Shown: in pieces, positions 57,201-64,000 of the stretch
Position numbering within the stretch: position 1 is the first letter of the stretch
Layout: each line of letters opens with the position of its first letter
Assembly (NCBI RefSeq): GCF_024166365.1
Contig: NC_064822.1
Location: forward strand, 109,178,823-109,242,822
Direction of reading: 5' to 3'
Source: Elephas maximus indicus
Lineage: Eukaryota; Chordata; Mammalia; Proboscidea; Elephantidae
Length of the DNA: 64,000 nucleotides
Program-made: the position numbers and the translations under genes
The notes under the pieces: model-generated
The model's database searches: none
What the model saw: the letters and a program-made list of their open reading frames with translations, nothing else
What the model was told of the DNA's origin: nothing

Positions 57201-57424
57201 CAGCCCCACCGTAGTTTCTAAACTTGGGCTTCTCACTGCACCTGACTACCTGCTTCCTCATCCCATCCCTTCAGAATCATCTCTCTCAGGCTACTTTTTC
57301 CCTCTTCCTTCTTCCACCCAGTCCTCACCCAGCCCCCTAACCCCAAAGCCTGACTCCTTCCAGCAAGCTCTTCCTTTTCTAAGACCCTTGGAGTTGGCCT
57401 GGGGTATGTGTGTGTAGGGGAGTT

Positions 57425-57475
57425 GGAGATTTGGGGGTGTGTGAGCGGGGGGGGGGGGCGTTGGGGGGGTGTGTG
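57425..57475. repeat. G-run / GT low-complexity tract
   Basis: A run of about 13 G followed by 'cgttgggggggtgtgtg'. Quadruplex-prone and probably length-variable. Confidence 0.8.
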
Positions 57476-58739
57476 AAGACCTAGGTTGAGGGGGTTGAGA
57501 TCTGGGTGGAGAGAGGGTCCTGGCTCTGGTAAAAACCAGGCCTAGCACTGGACCAACCGACGCTTTGGCCGCCACCTTGTGGCAGCAGCTGAGAACTGCA
57601 GAGTGCCGTGCTGAGAGTGAGACTCCTGGAAAGCAACAGAAGGGGGTGGGGACAGGGATGTGCATTACGGGGGTAGCGGGCCTCAGAATTCCTAATTGAC
57701 ATTGGAGGTTTCCTCAGAGAGACTCGGAGTTCCTAAGTGACAAAGGAGTAGAAATATGGGAGGAAAGCCAAGTAGCAAGGACACTTCTAGATGGGGAGAT
57801 AATTGAAACTCTGTCCTCAGGTTTCCAACCTACTGTTCAAATCCTCCCTCCTTGAAAAAGTCCTAAAAGGAAAACAGGCTGAAACTGAAACAAAAGGAGT
57901 TGAAGTCCGATCTGCAACAGAACTTCCCAATAAGTCTCAAACTATATTTGGATGCCACTGCCTCTGACAGTCACACAGCTTTTTCAAAGCCTTCCCTCCA
58001 TCATACCCAGCAAGTACCTCACCCTCTCCAGAATTCCTAATCTCATTGGGCATATTCAGACAAGTCCAGCTTCCTCAACCTTCCTTCCCTCTTGCTCTAT
58101 GCTGGGTTGTGCCTCTGACCAAGATGCTGATCTGGGAAATCCCTCCTTTTGTCTAACTCCAGTCCTTCCTAAAGCAATGGAAATGGAGCTCCAGATGGGA
58201 AGTCTGCCACCTAAGAAAGTGGGGGAAGGCCAGGGAAAGGGGCCTGTGATGACAGTTCTCAGGTAGGACAGCTCTGTGCCTCAGTTCTCCCCCATCCTCC
58301 TCTCCCTGCAACTTTGGATTCTTGGGGATGGAAGGGCGGGGACAGAGTGAGCCCCTTCATTGGAGAATTTTCTTTACTTGGGTAGTGTGAGTAACTGAGC
58401 TGGGCCCTGGGTGGGCTCCAGGATGCACAGGTACTGGGAGAGAGGGAAACCCCTGAGCTCTAATCATGGGACTTGTTACTCTTTTCTGCAGAGTGGATAA
58501 TGTGGGAAGGGAAAATGGGGGCTGTTTGTTCCCATCAACCTGAGCCTTTTTGATCTCACTTAGAATCCCTTTGAAGCCTTTCCTTTCTCTCCACTCAAAA
58601 CCCAGACTCTCAGAGGCTCTCACAATGATTCTTGAAGCTTCTATCCCTACCCCTTCACCCCTGCCATGGTTTACTCCCTTCCTTGGTGGGCTAAGAGCCA
58701 CCAAATCTTCCTGCCATTCCTCTGCATTCCCTGGCACTG

Positions 58740-59045
58740 CTTAGAGATCCTGGCCAGAAGCCCTGGCTCTGCAGGCTTGGGCTAGGGGCTGTGCCCCAGC
58801 GCCCTCCCTCTGATGTGCCATTCCTCCCCTGCCTCATTTGCTACCGCTGACCTTACTGACTTAAATTAAAAAGCAATGTTCTGTGTGCAGCTCCAGCCCT
58901 GTGGAGCTTGACTCTGGCAAGACGAAGACAATTACCAGCCCCTCCATCTCCCTCTCGTCTGGCTGCCTTATAATTTTTTCCCCTGCTGCCTGGTATGCAA
59001 CATTTATGTTTTTAATAACACCAGAATGGCTTTGACCTTGGGAAT
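58740..59045. promoter_or_regulatory. Candidate conserved non-coding element
   Basis: Unique block with 'tgacttaaattaaaaagc', 'gacgaagacaattaccagcc', 'tgccttataattttttcccc', 'gcaacatttatgtttttaat' and 'atggctttgaccttggg' (nuclear-receptor-like TGACCTTGG). Homeodomain and HOX/CDX cores sit in otherwise GC-moderate DNA. Confidence 0.45.
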
Positions 59046-60157
59046 TCATAGCAGAATGGGCACCGCAAGAGTCCCCAATGTGATTGGCGTTTCTCTCAGT
59101 CCTTTGCAGGGAGGAGGCTCTGGTGCCTCCTGGAACTTAGGGAAGGTGTGTGCGGGCTGGACCCGGGGGTCTAGGGCAAAATCTCAAAAACCAGAGTGGA
59201 CAAGGAGATTCAAGGAGGAAGGAGAGAGTTTTGCCTTTTCAGATTTCCTCAAGAGGATGGAAGTTGGAGTAAGGTGTTTGATAGGTAGGGGTGTTTTTCT
59301 TTTGTTCTATAAGGAAGAACTCTGAATGGGGAATGGCATATGTGGGAGGGGGCTATGAGGAAGGGGTGTGTGTGGCACACAATTATGCACTCACTCAGCC
59401 CACCAGCCCATGAGTTCGTGCACACACGCACAACACAATTGGCTCCACTCTTCAGTTATTCTCACCTCTGTTGGCTCTTCAGCTCCAAGGAGAGTGGAAG
59501 AAGTGAGGACTAGCCAGATGACTGAGGTCACACTCAAAGTAGGACTTCCCAGCTGAGGGTAAATGGAGCAGGGAGAGCACCATCTCCTGGCTTGGAGATG
59601 GGTTTTCTTCCCCATCCCTCTTACCTCTCCTCAATCTTTCCTGTGCTCACCTCTCTAGGTGGCTCCACTTTTGAGGTTAAAGGAGGGCCAGTGGCAGGAA
59701 GAAGGATCTGGCAGAGGAGTGAGAGTGTGGTGGGTCAGCAGAGCGACAGGAGTGGTGAGGGGGCTGGGAGAGAGGATTTCTGGGAAGAGAGGGCTGGGGA
59801 CTCTGGGTTGCCCTCTCCTCCCACCTGTAAAGGGCTGTGGTTGGAGAGAGCAAAGTTAGAGCTGGGGAAGGGCTTTTCTATCTGCAACTTTAGGTAGCCC
59901 CTGACAATACAGTGAAAAGCACGCATTATAAATGAACAGTAGCCTCTCTTGCAGTTCTGGAAATAGGAAGAGGGGGCAGGGACTGTGAAACTCTGAGGGA
60001 CAGAAGGGTGTGTGTGTGTCTAAGAACGAGGAGGTGCATGGCAAGGCATCCATAGTGTGTGTCTCTGTGCTGTGTGGCTAACAGTCCTGCATGCACCAGT
60101 TACATATGTATGTGGAGTATGGTTTTTGGCATTGATTTTGTAAGCTAAGAGTTGTCA
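59046..60157. other. Intergenic unique sequence
   Basis: No gene is recognised. GT-rich at about 60008-60075. Confidence 0.35.
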
Positions 60158-60162
60158 GCTGG

Positions 60163-60778
60163 TATCTTAGCTATCTAGTGCTGCTATAACAGAAATACCA
60201 CACGTGGATGGCTTTAACAAACAGAAATTTATTCTCTCACAGTTTAGGAGGCTAGAAGTCCGAATTCAGGGCACCAGCTCTAGGGGAAGTTTCTCTCTCT
60301 GTCGGCTCTGGGGAAAGGTCTTTGTCTCCTTTCAACATCTGTGGTCCCAGCGTTCCTTGCAAATCTCCACGTGTCTTGGCATGAGTCTTCCCCTAGGTCT
60401 AGGAGGTTCTCAGCAAAGGCACTCCAAATCCAAAGGATGTGCTCCACCCCTGGCTTTTCTTTCTTTGTGGTTGTGAGGTCCCTCCTCTCTCTGCTCACTT
60501 CTCTCTCCTTTTATCTTTTGTAAGATAAAAGGTGTGACTCAAGCAAAGTTGTAACTTGAGTAAGACTGTGACCTGAGTCATACCTTTTAGTAAGGGTGTG
60601 ACTCAAGATACACACCACACTAATCCAGTCTCATTAACATATATAGGTTTAGGATTTATAATACATAATTATACAATACCACAAGATGGAGGACAATTAC
60701 ACAATCCTGGGAATCATGGCCTACCAAGTTGACACATATTTTGGGGGGACATAATTCAATCCATGATATTGCATCCTT
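60163..60778 (-). repeat. 3' LTR of the MaLR provirus
   Basis: From 'tatcttagctatctagtgct' to 'aattcaatccatgata'. The terminal TG has decayed to TA on the element strand. It contains the reverse poly(A) region 'aacagaaatttattctctca'. Confidence 0.85.
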
Positions 60779-61375
60779 TGGCCCCCCAAAATTCATGTCT
60801 TTGCCACATGTAAAACACATTCACCCCATCATATCATCCTAAAAGTCTTAAATCATCTCCAAGTCCAAAATCTCATCTTCTGAATCACGTAAGTCAGATA
60901 TGGATGAGACTTTAGGCATATTCTATTCTAGGGCACAATTCCTCTTCCTCTGTGAACTCATGAAATCTAGACTACAAGTTAACTGTTTCCAAAGTACAAT
61001 GGTGGAACAGGCACACAGGGTAGACATTTCCATTACAAATGGGAGAAACTGGAGGGGAAAAAGGGATAACAGGCACCGAGCTGTCCAAAACCCAGCAGAA
61101 CGATTTACAAATTACATTAGGCTTGAAAATAATCCTCTCTTCTCTGAGACCATCTAATCGATGGCCTTGTTCTCCAGACTCTGGGTGTTGGCCAGGCTGT
61201 CTGGATTCTGGGTGGAGGCCCCTCGGCCCTAGGCTTCAGCTCCGCACTTCCAGGCCCACTGGGATGGCAACTCTGCTTCCTTGGCTTTGGGAGGCCCTAT
61301 TCTCCTAGTCTATCTGGGTGGCAGCCCCAATCCCTTGGCCCCTGCAGGATTCTCGAACCAAGTTGGTGAAGATTA

Positions 61376-61465
61376 GACTCTTTGAAACCCAGGAGGCTGT
61401 GGCCCCACCCTTTGAGATCCAGGAGACCATGGCCCCACCCTTTGAAACCAAGAAGGCTCTGCTTC
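61376..61465. repeat. 30-bp tandem repeat inside provirus
   Basis: About three units of 'ccctttgagatccaggagac' plus 'catggcccca' with substitutions lie in the internal region. Confidence 0.75.
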
Positions 61466-62293
61466 CCATACTCGTTCCAACAGTTCTGCTGATCTCTGAG
61501 CTGCTCCAGGGATGGCCCTTTTCTTTTCTCGGAGGACAACAGATGTAGCACCTTTGGTCTGTTTCCTGTCTGTAGAATTCCAAGAGTCAGACAGCATTCT
61601 TTCCTTTTGTTCTTTCTCTGTCCCCTTCATTCTAAGCTGATGGGTCTTCTGCTGTGGCAGTTGGTTAGATCCATCAGTCACAGGATTAATCTCCTTAACA
61701 AAAGATTGAGTCACCAAGTCCTAGGTAAATTTTTTAAGGGCATGTGTACTTACTTTGTACAACAGAATTTTCCAAATCATTAGGTTCTAGTTTCATTTTG
61801 CACAGTTCATTTTTAAGTCCATCTCTTTCACATTTTACCATAAGCAGCAAGGAGAAACCACATGGCCCCTTTAAGATCTTCCTTAGAAATCTCATCAGTC
61901 AGTATTTAAGTTCATCGCTTACAAGTTCTACCTTCCATCAAACATTTGAACATAATTCAGACCAGTTCTTTGCCACTGCATAAAAAGCATTGCCCTTCTT
62001 CAATTGTCCAATCATATGTTCATCTTTTGCTTTTAAAGCCTCACCGGAAGAACAGTTCATGTCCACATTCCTAGCAACGTTCTGCCGCTGATGTCATATG
62101 TTCTCTAAGATGAGAGAGGCTTTCTCTATAGCTCTCTTCACTTCCTTCTGAGCCCTCATCAGAATTGTCTTTGATGTCTATAATTCTACCAACAGTCTCT
62201 TCAAGGCAACTAGGCACCTTAAAATTCTTTCAGCATCTATCTATTACCCAATTCCAAAACCACTTTCACATTTTAGGTATCTGTTAGAGCAGC

Positions 62294-62313
62294 ACCCCAC
62301 TCTTCTGGTACCA
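62294..62313 (-). other. Primer-binding site, tRNA-Leu type
   Basis: On the minus strand, TGGTACCAGAAGAGTGGGGT follows the 5' LTR after a short spacer. It complements the 3' end of a tRNA-Leu (compare TGGTACCAGAAGTGG), the primer type after which ERVL is named. Confidence 0.7.
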
Positions 62314-62318
62314 AATTC

Positions 62319-62940
62319 TGTCTTAGTAGATGGCTTTAGCAAACAGAAATTTATTCTCTCACAGTTTAGGAGGCTAGAAGTCTGAATTCAGGGCACCAGC
62401 TCTAGTGGAATACTTTCTTTGTCAGCTCTGGGGAAAGGTCTTTGTCTCCTTTCAATATTTGTGAGCTTGGCATTCCTTGGAAACCTCCATGTGTCTTGAT
62501 ATCAATCATTCCCTCAGTCTAGGAAGTCTTTAGCACAGGGACCCCAGGTCCGAAGGACATGCTCTGCTCCTGGCTCTTCTTTCTTGTTGGTAGTGCGGTC
62601 CCTCCCCTCTCTGCTCGCTTCTCTCTCCTTTTACCTCTTGTCAAATAAAAGTTGTGACTCAAGCAAGGATGTGTGCTGAGTAAGGCACTGACATGAATAG
62701 GGAGTGACTTGAGTAAGGGTATGACTTGAGTCACACTCTTTAGTAATGGCATGACTCAAGATATAAACACTAATCCTGTCTCATTACCATATAGAGGTTT
62801 AGGATTTATAATACATAATTATATAATACCACAAAATGGAGGACTATTACATCAGATCACAAAATGGAGGACAATTACGCAATACTGGGAATCATGGCCT
62901 AGCCAATTTGACACATATTGACAGAAATCAGTCCATGACA
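62319..62940 (-). repeat. 5' LTR of the MaLR provirus
   Basis: Reads TGTCATGGACTGATTTCTGT at its start on the minus strand and ends CTAAGACA at 62319. It is co-linear with the 60.2-60.8 kb LTR but clearly diverged, so the provirus is old. Confidence 0.85.
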
Positions 62941-62945
62941 GCTGG

Positions 62946-64000
62946 CTCCCATTGGGACCTGGAATGGATGGTTTTATTTCAAAGATGCAATGGGAAGACC
63001 CCTGCACTGAGAATCGAGAAAACTTGGATTCTAGTTCTGGCTCCAGTTATCAGCTGGGACCCTGGGAAAGGTCACTTATTTAAACTTGAGTATTATTTGC
63101 TGTACAACCCTGAGGGAAAAGCCACAGGGCCCTTCTGTGCCAGCAACCCCAGAAGTACTGGGGGACCAGAAAATGGAAGGGGGCCTGGGTGGCCGATAGC
63201 ACTTCAGGGACCCAGAATTCTGAGAAGGGATGTTGGTGGAAAGGGCTACAAGAGGAATTTCCTGAATTTGTAAATTCGTGGGTTGTTGCTGCAGCAAAGA
63301 CTCCCCGGCCTGGGCAGCCTAGGCTGATCTTACCCCTTCCCAGACAACACCCCACGGCCCACATCAGGCTCTGCAGAGAGCTCTGTTCTCTGTCGCCCTC
63401 CTGTGGCCACCGAGTCCTTCGCAGGTCGCCACTGAAGGTTCCGTTCAAGTCCGCAGAATTGCGTCTTTCGCCCCCTGGTGGAAATTTCATATATTGCAAG
63501 ATGCTATCTTTCGTCTATCGCATTTTTTCCCAACCATTTCCCTAGTTTCTAGAGGTACTCAAAGTTTCCTTAAAGCTGGGAAGGTGTTCCTGAGGTTTAA
63601 CCCTCTATACCACTACTTGAAGTTTTCAATTCTGGTTTTGGGGAATGCGTAGCGGAGACAAGGGCCTGGGATCAAGATATTGAGTGGGTGGAGAAGAGCA
63701 TTCTATCTACAACCCAGCTTCCTGGGGTCACTGGGAGTTTCCAAAGAAAAAAGTCAGGGTCTGGCTACATTCCTGGAGGAGACAGATCTGGAGCAGACCA
63801 AGCATTGTGCTTCTTGGCTTCCACGAAGTTGCTCTGAGCTCAGTCCATCACTGTCAGTGGGGAGATGGATTGGCAGGAGCCAGGAAGCAGGAGACAGGGG
63901 TGATGGAGGGAGATGGCATATTTGACAGATGCTGACAGGGCTCGTTATTTGCTAGCTCTGGAATCCCCTCCCACCCACCAGGCTGCCCTTGGCTCTTCCC
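62946..64000. other. Intergenic sequence to window end
   Basis: Unique DNA with no recognised gene. Some CpG-containing, exon-like stretches around 63300-63480 ('ctctgtcgccctcctgtggc', 'gcgtctttcgccccctggtg') lack supporting splice or family evidence. Confidence 0.35.

Larger units (their letters stand above)
60163..62940 (-). mobile_element. ERVL-MaLR provirus with both LTRs (non-coding)
   Basis: Left LTR 60163-60778 (the 3' LTR of a minus-strand element) and right LTR 62319-62940 (5' LTR) flank a 1.5-kb internal region. The 5-bp duplication 'gctgg' occurs at 60158-60162 and 62941-62945. Next to the right LTR is a tRNA-Leu-type primer-binding site. The internal region resembles MaLR interiors and carries no gag, pol or env reading frame. 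MaLRs depend on other elements for mobility, so this is a defective relic. Confidence 0.88.

Noticed and set aside
63300..63500. CpG-containing stretch as exon of a gene near the right end
   Set aside because: Frames are short and unrecognised; no homeobox or other domain was found.
48604..64000. HOXC13 or another HOX gene at the right side
   Set aside because: No homeodomain coding sequence was found; only homeodomain binding-type sites occur.

Overview
This is nuclear DNA from an afrotherian mammal, most likely an elephant or close relative. The main clue is at least a dozen tRNA-derived AfroSINE copies (5' end like 'accctggtggcgtagtgg', tail like 'gagtcggaatcgactcgac'). They occur together with an RTE-clade LINE whose 3' end carries the same tail, and with young L1 3' ends. 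One protein-coding gene is recognisable: CALCOCO1 (CoCoA), on the minus strand. Fourteen coding exons between 28590 and 14104 splice to an intact 691-residue protein, the length I recall for human CALCOCO1. A non-coding first exon and promoter lie at about 31.39-31.7 kb. In other mammals CALCOCO1 lies between ATP5MC2 and the HOXC cluster, so the right half here should point toward HOXC13. No exon of ATP5MC2 or of any HOX gene was found. Layout: 1-13.2 kb is the region downstream of CALCOCO1. It holds ancient MIR and L2-like repeats, a few AfroSINEs, and several non-repetitive, CpG- or homeodomain-site-rich blocks (about 0.96-1.4, 2.2-2.4, 2.9-3.1, 4.7-4.83, 6.1-6.5 and 12.0-12.3 kb) that look like conserved regulatory DNA. 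13.2-31.7 kb is CALCOCO1, with AfroSINEs, an L1 3' end, MaLR-type LTRs and DNA-transposon relics in its introns. The promoter carries four alternately oriented ZNF143/THAP11-like motifs. 32.2-32.66 kb is another candidate conserved block. 32.9-48.6 kb is a dense repeat block: a full-length RTE LINE inserted in an older RTE copy, L1 3' ends inserted in both, a 400-bp segment copied in inverted orientation between two sites about 1.6 kb apart, and two L1 insertions at one site. 48.6-60.1 kb is mostly unique intergenic DNA with further candidate regulatory blocks (48.93-49.0, 50.94-51.12, 52.04-52.5, 53.49-53.83 and 58.74-59.05 kb), a G-rich tract, a GT-rich tract and one solo LTR. 60.16-62.94 kb is a two-LTR MaLR provirus with a tRNA-Leu-type primer-binding site and 5-bp target duplications. 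The coding content is ordinary. The most interesting structures are the layered retroelement insertions with readable target duplications, the inverted templated duplication, the 52-bp foldback in the RTE 5' region, the ZNF143-type promoter array, and the probable HOXC-flanking regulatory blocks. No previously undescribed gene system was found.
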